64,000 nucleotides of DNA. Origin: Vitellaria paradoxa (Eukaryota; Streptophyta; Magnoliopsida; Ericales; Sapotaceae). Shown in pieces: positions 1-10,589 of the stretch. Position 1 is the first letter of the stretch, and each line of letters opens with the position of its first letter. Made by a program: the position numbers and the translations under genes. The stretch covers positions 8,159,223 through 8,223,222 of the forward strand of contig CM034241.1 of assembly GCA_019916065.1 (NCBI GenBank), given 5' to 3'. The notes below the pieces were generated by a model, which did no database searches, was not told the origin of the DNA, and saw nothing but the letters and a program-made list of their open reading frames with translations.

Positions 1-1045
1 AGATGAGAGAGAGTGAAATCGAATATGTATGCTGGTGTAGGGGACGGCGAAGCTGATGCAAAAAGCTCAGCCACCGGCCACCACAAGGGCAGTCTATCCT
101 CGGAGAAAGGGGCTAGTTGTCTGGATCTCCCGCAATCCCTTTGTAACGTCCACCTTGATACCTTATTAATACAATTGCAACTCAGCATTGCACGTGTTTT
201 TGGCACATAGACAACTCATACAAGTAATCGTTTAATGGGTGGGTCTATTTGGCGGGCTCCGGATTAAGGAGCCAACGGGGTAAGTTATGGAGGAGGTACC
301 AGAGAAAAATTTTCTCATATTTATTCTCATGAGATAATAAATTTTTCGTCCTTATTTCCATTACACCGCCAATATACTAACTATTACAAATTATATATTA
401 TACGTATAAAATAAAAATTTAAAATTATTATATATATTAAATAAAAATATATATTGCATATATATATTAAATAAAATTAAAATATATATACAAATCTTTA
501 ACTTTTTGGTACACTTAACTAAAGAGGAGAGTTTTTATTTATAACCTCACAAGACGTCTACTTCTCTGTGAGAAAACCGATGTAGACTTTTAAAAGAAGC
601 ATTCCAATACAAATTAATAAATAAATATTTAAATGGGTGCGGGCGGGGTAGGGACTATCGTACTCATTCCCGTCCGGTCCCTGCACCCATTCAAGTAATA
701 TTTCAAATCTCCATACCTGTCCCCATCCCTGTCCCTGTCCCCGCTACTAACATTTCCATACCCTCCCCGAATGGGACCGGTGAAGCAGGTACCCACCGGG
801 TATGGGTATATTTGACATTCCTATTCTGGATGCAGTAAAAAATTAGCTGCAAGGTTGAAGTTCATCAATGGTTTTGATTTGATTATAATGGTTTAATAGT
901 TTTAATTTAATTTAGTTAAAAAATTTTAAAATAAAATTAAAAATTAAAAAATTAATTAAAACATAATTAAAATAAAATATGAAAAGTCATATCATATTAA
1001 AATGCAATCAAATTACACTGTTCATCTGTGTACTTAGCAACTCTC
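1..1045. other. AT-rich flank without a convincing gene
   Basis: The first 210 bases are less AT-rich than what follows and hold a 65-codon plus-strand frame (13-210) with no recognisable motif. It could be the edge of a neighbouring gene's UTR, but nothing supports a protein. A G/C-rich island at about 632-800 contains runs of CCCCGTCCC-like words and GGGTATGGG, a composition often seen at the ends of degraded plant DNA transposons, but I found no matching inverted terminus. The rest is low-complexity A/T sequence. Confidence 0.4.
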
Positions 1046-1053
1046 TAGAATCT

Positions 1054-1262
1054 CCTATTTGTCTTCTATAAATAGATTTTTGCACACCATTTTACCTTTT
1101 TATTAAATAAAATTACATAACTACCCTTATTCTTTTAATAAAATATGCTGTATAATTTTAGTGACATAAATATCTTTCTACAGCAATAAACATAATTGTG
1201 TAATTTTATTAAATAAAAAAGTAAGATAGAATATAAGAATTTATTTGTGAAGTACAAATAGG
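1054..1262. mobile_element. Small TIR element (family A, copy 1)
   Basis: A 209-bp segment bounded by inverted CCTATTTGT..ACAAATAGG. The inner sequence is also roughly palindromic, with AAATAAAATTACATAACTACCCTTATT on one side and its near complement on the other. A second copy of the family lies at 8344-8578, where an 11-bp target duplication defines the true ends. Here the outer bases have drifted and I see no clear duplication. It has no coding capacity, as in a MITE. Confidence 0.6.
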
Positions 1263-1295
1263 TACATCCTATTTTAATTTGTCATATATGTACTA

Positions 1296-1606
1296 CGACC
1301 CATTTGGAGGAGTAAAAAAGATAAAAAAAATTTGCCCTTTTTTTAGTGTTTTTATTATTTGGTAAAGTATCGAAAGTCACTCCTTTTACTAGTTAATAGT
1401 CAGTCAAAACACCGACTTTTGTTGAATTAATTGGGTACAATGGTCATTTCACTTTAATCAAATTTAAAAGTTGTCAAAATTTTTACAAAAAATATAAAAA
1501 TTATTAAAAATTTTTATTTATTTTACCAAACACACAAAAAGTGTCATTTACTATTTTTGTCAAAAAAATTAATAAAAATTACGAAATTTTAACTCTAAAT
1601 GGGGCC
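1296..1606. mobile_element. MITE with GGCCCCATTT-type ends (family B, copy 1)
   Basis: The left end reads GACCCATTTGGAGGAGTAAA and the right end, reverse-complemented, reads GGCCCCATTTAGAGTTAAAA, a degenerate terminal inverted repeat of about 20 bp. The interior is AT-rich and non-coding. The element at 6558-6915 has closely related termini (GCCCCGTTTGG), so both likely belong to one family. TAC flanks both ends and may be a 3-bp target duplication, but this is weak. Confidence 0.5.
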
Positions 1607-2054
1607 TACAAATATGGATAATCGTATTTGTATATTACTAGGGTCAATTAAAAGAATATTCTAATAATATCATTGGCTTTTTATAAATATAATTATTATC
1701 TAGTTCTTGTCACGAGTCGATGAGAGCACCCCAACTAGGTACGTTCTTCTGCGATCAGCTCTCCCTAAATAATAGCACGCATTATGCATCGAATATTCAT
1801 CATGGTTTTATGAATGTAATTATCGATTTCATACGAGCGGACCTCAACTTGTGAAAATACTAAAATACCCTCGCTATTTTCATTTTATTACAAAATTGCC
1901 ATTACGTATAATTTCTTAAACATCCCCGCACCGTTTATGCTTCAATAGTTTGTTGAATGCAGTTATTATGAATTAGTTTGACTTCTTTTTTTTTTTTTTT
2001 TTTTTTAACGGGGGTTCTATAAACCTTACAAATTTTATAAGGATAGTAAGGTGG
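1607..2054. other. Intergenic, no feature seen
   Basis: AT-rich spacer with a T20-type homopolymer near 1987-2006. No open frame, repeat pair or RNA gene was recognised. Confidence 0.4.
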
Positions 2055-2378
2055 CATTTGGTTTACTTTTGTGTTTTTTATTTTATGTTTTTATTTTATA
2101 TGTTAAAAATCTCAAAACGAATAAACAAAAAGTACTTTATTTTCCTTGTTTTGAGATTTTTCTTATTTTTTGGTTAAAAATTCTCAAAATAATTTTTTAT
2201 TATTTTTTATTTCATGTGTAAACCTATTTTCAGTTTTGAAAACAAATTTGAAAACACAAGTAACAAATGAATTTTGAGCTATCTTCTTTATTTTCAAAAG
2301 CACAAAATGAAAAATAAGCTCAAAACAGAAAACAGAAAATGAAAACAGAAAACAAAAAATAGAAAAGTAAACCAAATG
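2055..2378. mobile_element. MITE with perfect 16-bp TIR
   Basis: CATTTGGTTTACTTTT at 2055-2070 is matched exactly by its reverse complement at 2363-2378. The inverted similarity continues imperfectly for about 60 bp inward through T-rich, TTTTATTTT-like sequence on the left and its complement on the right. The element is 324 bp and non-coding. Open frames across it merely read the A/T-rich arms. No target duplication is evident. Confidence 0.65.
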
Positions 2379-4044
2379 AATCTAAATTTTTCGGATTGCC
2401 AACACTTTTTTTTTTTTAATAACGGGAAAAAATTTTTTAACTCAACTCTTCGGATTGCCAATACATTTTTTTTTTCATAAGGGGAAGAAATTTTCCAACT
2501 CCACGAACACTCTTCAAATCTAGTTGGACAACTCGTAACTATTCTTTGGAGTAAAACTTGAGATCTCCCTTAAAAAATCCCAAAATCTGATCAAGTAACT
2601 TAATCCCTTATTTAATTAATTTTGACTTATCTTAACTAATATTCAATAGTTTGTTGAATGAAGTCATTATGAAATATTTTCAAAATATAAAAGATCATAA
2701 TAATCAATCCTCAGTTAAATTTCAAACTTAAAAATGATATTAATAAAATGATATTTAATTTTTATTTTACTTTATTTTAAATTTTAATACAAAATATGTT
2801 TCGTGTGTCTTTACATGCATCGGACACTCCCTAATAATAATAATAATAATAACAATAACAATAATAATAATTGGTTGGTTTTCAATTTAGAGTTTGACTA
2901 TTGTGAACAAAACAATGTATATTAACTTTGTGTACTTGGGCATTTGCTAAGATGTCAAAATACTGATAATTAGTAAATAATAGCACAGCAAAGTACACAG
3001 TAACATAGCATAGCAATATGTACTTCGCTGGCAAAGTGATAGATTTTTTTTTTTTTTTGGTTTTATTGTTGAAATAATAAAAAAAAAAGAGAAAATTTGC
3101 CAAAAAAAAAAAAACTTATTTATTTCGAAATGATGAATTTGTGGTTTCTTCAAGTTTCTTTTCGTGGCTTTTAATCTGATTAAAATTTTATAAATTAAAA
3201 TTGAAATTTGCAATCAAATTTTAAAAGATAAAATATTTTTAAGGCAGCTGAATAACATATCAGAAATCTAATTAAAATTCTATAAATTAAAGTTGGAATA
3301 TGTAATCAAATTTTAAAATCTTTTTAAGGCGGTTGACTAAATATCTAAAAATAAATAAATATTCAAAATGGATAGAAAATTAAAAAGATAATATATATAT
3401 ATATTATATATCCACATAACATATTTAGATATGCTCAGCTTAGATAGCGCCCAAATTTCATGGGACTTCTAATCTGAATCAAATCAAATAAATACATAGA
3501 TAAATCTATCAAATATATATATATATATATATAATATTCGAAATCTAGATACATCTCAAATGGCAATTCCATTTCGCGCTCAAATTCCTTTCGAATTTCT
3601 AATTCCTTTAAAATTCTAGACATTATATTATCCAAAATCAAGATACATCTTAAATCGCAATTTTATTTCGCTCAAATTCCTTCCGAACTTCTAATCCCAT
3701 TAAAATTCTGTACATTTATATTAAAGTTGAAATTAGATGAAAATGCAATTAAAATTAAAAGAATCAAAATCTTCTTAAGGCAGTTGAAGATCAGATCAAA
3801 TAAATACTTCTAATCCAATTAAAATTCTATACATTAAGGTTATATGTAATCTAATTGAAATTCTATACATTAAAGAATCAATCCAAAATCATATATATAT
3901 ATATATATATCTGCAAAACATAACAAAATACATATTTAGTTTATAAAGCACTTAAAACCGTGTTATCTTTTTCTATTTTTTTTTTTTTTATTCTAAGGGC
4001 CAAATGAAAGCATGATCTTGTACTTTTATGAAGTTGTGTATGGG
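2379..4044. other. AT-rich intergenic stretch with microsatellites
   Basis: Contains an (AAT/AAC)n tract at about 2833-2873, (TA)n tracts near 3393-3410, 3515-3533 and 3893-3911, and several long A or T runs. A phrase around AATCTAATTAAAATTCTATACATTAA recurs irregularly between about 3175 and 3870, suggesting an old degenerate repeat. No gene is supported. Confidence 0.4.
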
Positions 4045-4610
4045 CAGGGGCAGATTCAGAACTTTCACTGAGAGAGATAACGGCTATAATCAAGAATAGA
4101 ATAACATTTTATATCGGGTTGTAGGGATGAAGTAATGTTACTTTTTAGGGATATATAAAATAATTATTAGATATTAAACTACTAAATATACTTTTTACAA
4201 TTTAATGATTCAACGAGTCCTTTAACAGAACCTGAGATTTACCAATTTTAATTCAACTGAACCCTTAGTAGAACCAGAGATTTAATAAGATGTATCTTGT
4301 TACTAAAAATTATAATTATTGTAAGGTTTAATTATTTAAAAAATTTATTACATTATATTTTTTAATGTTATGCGCAATAGTATCCAATAGTTTAGTGGGA
4401 GAATGCATTTTATTTCACCAAAAATACTTGAGTTTAATTCTTGTGCATTCTTCTTATGTTAAAAAATTTCGAATTAATCTTAATTTTTTAATAAAGTTAA
4501 AATATCCTAAGTTTGAATTAATTTTATTTTTTAATAAAGCAAAAATACCAAAATAATTTCATATCCAAAATAAGGGGTCACTTGCTCCTGCCGTTATAGG
4601 TCTGCCCATG
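4045..4610. mobile_element. hAT-like MITE
   Basis: The left end CAGGGGCAGATTCAGA and the inverted right end CATGGGCAGACCTATA form a degenerate TIR of the CAGGGGCGGA type common to plant hAT elements. The flanking 8-mers TGTATGGG (4037-4044) and TGCATGGA (4611-4618) agree at 6 of 8 positions, which fits an aged 8-bp hAT target duplication. It is 566 bp long with no transposase. Confidence 0.6.
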
Positions 4611-4821
4611 TGCATGGAAAAATATAAGATTTTATTACGTGACATGTTTTTATTAGCTCTTAACGAGTGACAAATCTCTTTTTCTAGTTAAATTTTTTAG
4701 ACAGTTTTTTTATTTTTATTATTACAACAGTAAAACAAAAAAAAAATGATAAATGAGGTGGGTATTGTTTACCCCTAAAATTAATATTGGCATATGACAA
4801 TGGATGTGATTGCATTTGACA

Positions 4822-5078
4822 AGAAATATGCTATCAGCAATTAGAAGAATCTGAAAAGCCAGGTGAGCAGTTAATTGTAGCCATAAACAAGGGAGGCTTC
4901 GAATTTAAGCGGAAATATGGAGAATTGACTACCGCCACGACATTTGAAAGAGGAAGTGAAGCCAAGATATCTGCCCTAGAAATATACAAAAGCCAGTTCA
5001 ATAAACAAAGGGAAACCCCTTCCAACATCACAATGCTTAGCATTTATTTTGTTGCACTTTATTTTTATTACATTTAGG
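4822..5078 (+). pseudogene. Coding-like gene fragment, unknown family
   Basis: An uninterrupted plus-strand frame of about 85 codons, bounded by stops and lacking an early ATG. It reads through charged, protein-like sequence including KPGEQLIVAINKGGFEFKRK and, further on, a FERGSEAKISALEIYKS block. Composition is markedly less AT-rich than its surroundings. A second, shorter and more decayed copy of the KYGELTTATTFERGSEAKIS portion lies at about 6245-6315. I do not recognise the family. It looks like an exon fragment, possibly captured by a transposon, and is unlikely to be an active gene. Confidence 0.4.
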
Positions 5079-6260
5079 AATAGCTCTTTATCTTAGTTAT
5101 TTAATTATCACTTTAAGAGGGAATATGGAGAATTCACTTTACTTTTATTACATTCAGGAATAGTTCTTTAACTTAGTTATTTAATTATTACTTTAAGAAC
5201 ACGTTTGTTTTGGGGTAAAGGAAGTAAATTTTATTGGGGCAATTTTGAGGAGGGAGGTAACAATACCCCATATGGGGATAAATTATAACTCAAGAAGACG
5301 GTGGGTAACAGAGGATAATAGAAAAATTTTACTTTTTCTCATTACTCTCATAAAATATTTCTTTATAACCCGGTAAAAGTTAAGCAATATTCTCCTATAT
5401 AATTAATAATATTGTAAAATAATAATTTATTTAATTAAATTAAAATCAATTAATTATTAAATTATTTTATCAAATAATATTATATAAATAACAATTTATT
5501 ATTAAAAAATTGATTGCATTTTATTAGATTAATATTATTAAAATATTAATTTATGACTAAGATCATGTATTTTCTAAAATTAAAATTAATGTTTTAATAA
5601 ATAATAATTACTTATTCAAATAATTAATTTTATTAAAATATTTTATAAAATTAAAACTGTTTCTCGTAACTAATTATTTATTAGATTATGTATTATATTT
5701 ATAATTTACTAAAATTAATAATTTGTTTAAACAAACTAAAATTATTTGTTTTATTAAATTATCTTATCAAAATAAAAATAATTTTTAACAAATAATAATT
5801 CATTATTAAAATTAATTACTATTGAAACATTAATCTATGATAAAATTATTTTTTATAATTAATATTTTTATTTAAAGTTATATTTATATATATATTTTAT
5901 TAAAATTAATTATTAAAAAAATTATTATTATAATATTTTATTAAGATCTTTTACCCTTGGTTTATTTACCTTCATTCCAAACATAATTTTTTTTTTTAAC
6001 TTTCATCCCTTTAAATCTTTTAGAATTTTAAGTATAATATATTTATCGAATAATATTTACTTTTTTAATTCAAATATAAGTATCATAAACTTGTTACCCC
6101 AGTAACTACTACCAAAGTAACAATTATCCTGATAATCTTTTATTCCTAAATTTTTATCTTGTGCCAAACATATCCTCTATGGAGAATTCACTTTACTTTT
6201 ACTACATTTAGGAATAGCTCTTTAACTTAGTTATTTAATTATTACTTTAAGAGGGAATGT
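5040..6260. repeat. Three-copy tandem repeat of about 80 bp, split by an insertion
   Basis: A unit reading roughly GAGAATTCACTTTACTTTTA, then CATTTAGGAATAGCTCTTTA, then ACTTAGTTATTTAATTATTA occurs at about 5041-5115, 5120-5200 and 6181-6255. The second and third copies are separated by about 975 bp of very AT-rich DNA, annotated separately. Before that insertion the copies would have been adjacent. Confidence 0.6.
5201..6178. mobile_element. AT-rich insertion, probable non-autonomous DNA element
   Basis: This stretch interrupts the 80-bp tandem repeat. Its left end (AACACGTTTGTTTTGGGGTAAAGG) and its inverted right end (GAGGATATGTTTGGCACAAGATAAA) are loosely similar, and GGTAACAATACCCC near the left mirrors GTTACCCCAGTAACTACTAC near the right. 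The interior is almost pure A/T. No target duplication or coding sequence was found, so the boundaries are approximate. Confidence 0.45.
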
Positions 6261-6557
6261 GGAGAATTTACTACTTCCACGTTAACATTTGAAAGAGCAA
6301 GTGGAGCCAAGATTTCTATAGACATGGTTCCTGAAATTCTCCGCGAGTCCTGGTAGCATCTACATTGGCATCTAGAATGTTTTACTGTTGTGCTGTTAGA
6401 ATAGAAAAAAAATTAAAAAAAATATGGTCCAAAAAGTATTTAGATTTTTTTTTCTTTTTCTGTGCTGTTAGAATAAAAAAAATTAAAAAATACGGTTCAA
6501 AAAAATATTAAGAAATATTTGTTAATAAAACGCATTTCTACTTACTCTAAAAACATA

Positions 6558-6915
6558 GCCCCGTTTGGAGCAAGAAAAAACAGGATAAATTGAGATAAAA
6601 TGTGATTTAGGGTTATTTTTGACGTCGTTTTTTCTGAAAATTCGCAAACCGTGGGAATGATTTTTCAAATCCGTTCCCACGAATTCAAAAAATTCACAAA
6701 AAATAACAACAATGAGACTCGTTTGAAAGCTCTCGACACGAAAAATATGATTTTATAAAAATTTACATATTCGGTTAACCTATTTAGATTTTTTATTTTT
6801 TTAACGAAATATTGAAATTTTTTGAAACTAGTGATGACAGGAAAATTAGATGTAAAGGAAGTTGTTGAAGATTTATAGAGATTTTCAGAGGTTTATCTTG
6901 ATGCCAAACGGGGCC
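6558..6915. mobile_element. MITE with GCCCCGTTTGG ends (family B, copy 2)
   Basis: GCCCCGTTTGGAGCAAG on the left is matched by CTTGATGCCAAACGGGGCC, inverted, on the right. The 358-bp element is non-coding. GGCCCCGTTTGG-type termini are familiar from plant PIF/Harbinger- and Mutator-like MITEs. The class is left open because no unambiguous target duplication is visible. Confidence 0.6.
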
Positions 6916-6989
6916 TATAGTGAAAATATTGAAAATACCTCTTCAGTTTTTTCAAATAGCCTGAAAAGCAAGTGCATTCTTCAGTCAAC

Positions 6990-7500
6990 TACATCACGTT
7001 ATACAGATTCTGAAGGATATGAATTCAATTAACCAAAAAAAATCAGGTATATAGATTCTAAAATAATTACTCAAAAAAAATTAGGTATATAAATTTTGAA
7101 AATCAAATTAGAGATATATATTCTAAAAATATATTCTGAAAGCATTTTTTTCTTCTTTGCTCTCATCCATTACTAAAAAATCACCAACAAAATCAGGGGT
7201 ATAAATTTTGAAAAACAAATTAAATTCAGCTAACTAAATAAATTAAGATATATAGATTCTAAAACAATTAACCAGTTAACCAAAAAATCAAGAATATATT
7301 ATAAAAACTAAATCAAAGATATAGACACTAAAAATTAATGAAAACCAAGCACACAGATTCTCAAACAACTAACCAAAAAAAAAAAAATGGCAGCCAAAAA
7401 TAAGGTAGATAGATTTTGAAACAATTAACTAGTTGACCCAAAAAATGAGGAATATAGATTGAAAAGGGTTATAGATTCTGAAAATTAATATAAATATTTA
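6990..7500. repeat. Degenerate short tandem repeat
   Basis: Phrases of the form ATATAGATTCTGAAA, AACAATTAACC, AAAAAATCAGG recur about every 40 bp with many substitutions. This looks like an eroded tandem array. No coding signal. Confidence 0.4.
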
Positions 7501-7639
7501 TATATTATAATATTATTTGATTTTATAATATTTTATAGATATATATAATATATATTATATATTATATTTTTTCATCGGGTTATATTATTTCAGTTTAGAT
7601 TTGACTTGGTTTAAGTTGATGACCTACTATTTAAAGAGT

Positions 7640-7750
7640 CGAACTGAAAATATTAGTTTACTAATTTTTTAGTCTCGAACTGAACAAAAAAATTAATTGA
7701 AAATATTAATTTACTAATTTTTTAGTCTCGAACTGAACAAAAATAATATA
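7640..7750. repeat. Two-copy tandem duplication of about 55 bp
   Basis: GAAAATATTAGTTTACTAAT followed by TTTTTAGTCTCGAACTGAAC is repeated immediately with only one or two changes, a recent local duplication. It sits in an otherwise featureless AT-rich spacer. Confidence 0.7.
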
Positions 7751-7987
7751 GACTCGAACTAACCCAAACTAAGGCGAAGGATTGTTCAATTTTTTTGCAC
7801 ACTCCTCAAGCGGAGGAGAACGGGATAAGCCAATGTCCTGGGTCGAGTTTCAACCCAAAGGACTAGTGCTTAGAGTACTGACCCCTCGTTGTATACCCTT
7901 GGACCCTCCTTGATCCGATGTTGAAGCGCCACACACACATCCAGTTGAATCTACAATGCAATCATCGATCACAATTCGGGTCCAACC

Positions 7988-8732
7988 CAGGGATGTGCAA
8001 AATTTTGTCAAAATTTAATTTTTCAATTGTACTGACTAAATCTAAAAAATTTGATTCGATTATTTATCTACCAACAGCCGATTCTGTTATTTTTATAAAA
8101 ATAACAGTTATCAATTTTAGCTATAATTTTGAAATTCTCAAACCAAATAAACAAAATAACCGAATTACATGTACTTAATATTTATATATATATATATATA
8201 CATAAACATCCATTCCTATCAATGATTTAATCTATCTCGAAAGTATCGGAAATCAACAAATTATTATAATATTAACTACACATTCTATGTCTCTAGTAAC
8301 ACTTGTCTCTATAATTAAATTATAAAAATATGTTTAAATTTATGGTAAACCTATTTGCACTCAACAAATAGATTCTCATACTCTATTTTACTTTTATTAT
8401 TAAATAAAATTACACAATTACCCTCATTCTTGTAAAATGATATTTATGACGTTAAAATTTTATGACGTTAAAATTATATAACATATCCTATTAGCAAAAT
8501 AAGAGTAGTTATGTAATTTTATTTAATGAAAAAGTAGATTGAAGTAAGAATTTATTTGTAAAGTGCAAATAAACTACCTTTAAATTTATAAGCCTATATA
8601 ATAGAACTGACTATAACCGTTATTAATGTTCAATTAAAGTATATTTTTTGATTAATTTGGTTATCATTTTTAATTTTTGAAAATATCAGTTCGATTATAA
8701 AAATTATAATTTTAGACTGATACTCACTCCTA
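7988..8732. mobile_element. hAT-like non-autonomous element (family C, copy 1) with nested MITE
   Basis: Begins CAGGGATGTGCAAAATTTTG and ends CACTCCTA, consistent with the TAGGGGTG..CACCCCTA termini of many plant hAT elements. The body is shared with the copy at 49430-49984 (for example TTTTTATAAAAATAA, CAAATAAAC, ACTTAATATTTATATATAT and AATTATAAAAATAT blocks in the same order). It is interrupted by a smaller element at 8344-8578. Flanking 8-mers agree only weakly (5 of 8), so the exact ends are provisional. Confidence 0.55.
8344..8578. mobile_element. Mutator-like MITE (family A, copy 2) with 11-bp TSD
   Basis: The 235-bp element starts GGTAAACCTATTTGCACT and its inverted end reads GGTAGTTTATTTGCACTTT. 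It is flanked by the identical 11-mer TTTAAATTTAT at 8333-8343 and 8579-8589. The related host element at 49430-49984 has the uninterrupted site with a single copy of this word, which confirms an insertion. A duplication of 9-11 bp favours a Mutator-type mechanism. Confidence 0.75.
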
Positions 8733-8940
8733 ATCTACCCTATAAACTCTTACCCTCGAGCACTTGACGTGGCATTGTATCTGGGCTAATATGATTTTGT
8801 CACCGATCAAAGTCCAACCTAAAAGACCCATGTTTGTATAACACAATCCTCCCAACTACACCAGTCCACTATACGCCGGCCCATTGAACTTCAAAGTCAA
8901 TGTGCAATTTTTTGCAGTTCACTTGGCTAGCAGCACAAAA

Positions 8941-9062
8941 GGCGTTTGGAGTACAGAAAATATTTAAAAAGTGACACGTGATAAAATTTTTAGAAAAGTT
9001 GAAAACTTTTGAATTTTTTTTTTTTTTTTTTTGGAAAAAAAAACTGGATACTCCAAACAGAA
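8941..9062. mobile_element. Small foldback element
   Basis: GGCGTTTGGAGTAC at the left is mirrored by GGATACTCCAAACAGAAC at the right, enclosing about 90 bp dominated by A and T runs. A MITE remnant is the simplest reading. Confidence 0.4.
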
Positions 9063-10157
9063 CTAGGGTTTGATTGCCCAGATCCCAATGTACTAATTTT
9101 CAACAAAACAATATGAAATCAAAAATATCAGAAATTATATGATTCTGCTGTGGGAAACTGTAATATATAGAGAGACTTAAGCAAGGACATAATTTTGGCT
9201 ACTGTGGGAAAACTATATATGGAGAAGATCTAAGCAAATATACAATTTTGGCTATGGAATATGAAGGCTCATCCATAAACAACCATATAGGATTCCCAAC
9301 AGTAAGTGGAGGCCTCAATAATGTAGTAATACAAGAATACAGGGTGTAGAGTTTTATGTTGGGAATTCCAAACAAATCTTGAATTAAATATTGCACATCT
9401 ATTTGTTTCCTACTTTGAAAAGGAAAAAAAAAAAAAAAGATAATTCAAAGTTCTCTCTGCTTATTACCAAAAAAAAGGATAGTCTGTAATCCAAATCAAA
9501 GTTAAAAATAAGACAAATTCTATACAGACTAGGAAAATTCACAAAAATCGAGTGGAGGTCACAAGTAGCTTGCTAGAAGCTCGAGAAATCACTCTGACGA
9601 AAATTCTAAATATTATAAAGATTTGGTTTCCATTTCGAACATATGGTTATATATTTGAGTTAAATTGGAATAGGATTTTGTAAGTCTATATATATGCATC
9701 CAAGCTTAATGTACACTATAATTGAAAGGGCATATTATATAGTTTTTTGAGAGAGAGAATTTTTCCTTGTGAACTTATAAGTCTTTCTCTTGTATCTTAC
9801 TATTCGTTGAGTCTGTGCACTTTTTAAGGATCCAGAAAATTTCACTTGGTATAAGTTAATCATGGATTCGAGCAAGTGTTTGAAGAAGTCGTGCGGGAGT
9901 CGGGGAGATTTCGAGTGAGCACTTATAACCTAAATTATATAGTGGAAATTGTTTTGAAAATTTTCCCTGGATAAGGTTTTCCTAGTTATTTCTTGGTGCA
10001 TTAATATTTTATTACTTATTGAACATTTAGCTTGGAGGAAATTACCCAAAAAAAAAAAAGTTTGGAGGACATTATGAGCACGCGAAGGTTCAAATGTTAC
10101 CCCAGTGGTATGAGCATACGAATTCAAAAAGTTCGTCCACTGCCACGAATTATTTGC
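9063..10157. other. Spacer downstream of the SLC35F-like gene
   Basis: This lies 3' of the last exon of the minus-strand gene and may include its 3' UTR. A direct duplication of about 60 bp (CTGTGGGAAACTGTAATATA / CTGTGGGAAAACTATATATG, each followed by AAGCAA..ATTTTGGCTA) occupies about 9148-9255. No protein-coding frame is credible. Confidence 0.4.
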
Positions 10158-10272
10158 CTATTGGAAAGAAATGGTATCTTCTCTGGACTCTACACTTTCA
10201 TCAGTAAGCACTTGATATCGTGCATTGAGATTTCCATCCTCTGGAGCTTGTACAGGAACTGGAACCTTCTCA
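10158..10272 (-). CDS. Exon 12 of SLC35F-like copy 1 (hydrophilic tail)
   Basis: Starts after TATTTAACAG and ends at a TAG. It encodes SEKVPVPVQAPEDGNLNARY followed by an acidic tail ending in SFQ. The corresponding exon of copy 2 (54488-54584) encodes the related NEKDSVPLQAIEAGNLDAQY. This is the cytosolic C-terminus after the last membrane helix. Confidence 0.75.
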
Positions 10273-10589
10273 CTGTTAAATACAGCCAAAAATAGGGCAA
10301 CTGTTACTTTTTGACATAAAAAATTGGAGTTAATACACAACTCCCATGTGATTTAGATTAAAGTGTAAAATTGACAAAATCTGTTAAATTTAACAAAACT
10401 TATATCTCAGGTATCATGGAGTCTCATATGTGATCATGCATGAGAAATTGTTGAGAAAAACGTTGGCAAATTTATCTATGAATTGTGTAATGAGTCTCTT
10501 TAGAAAATAAATATATATATATATTTTATTTTAATATAAAAATGCGTAAATACGTACTTTTATCTATCTATTTTTGAGTAAATATTTTT

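Noticed and set aside
7988..8732. Clear 8-bp target duplication for this hAT-like element
   Set aside because: Candidate flanks agree at only 5 of 8 positions, which is not convincing.
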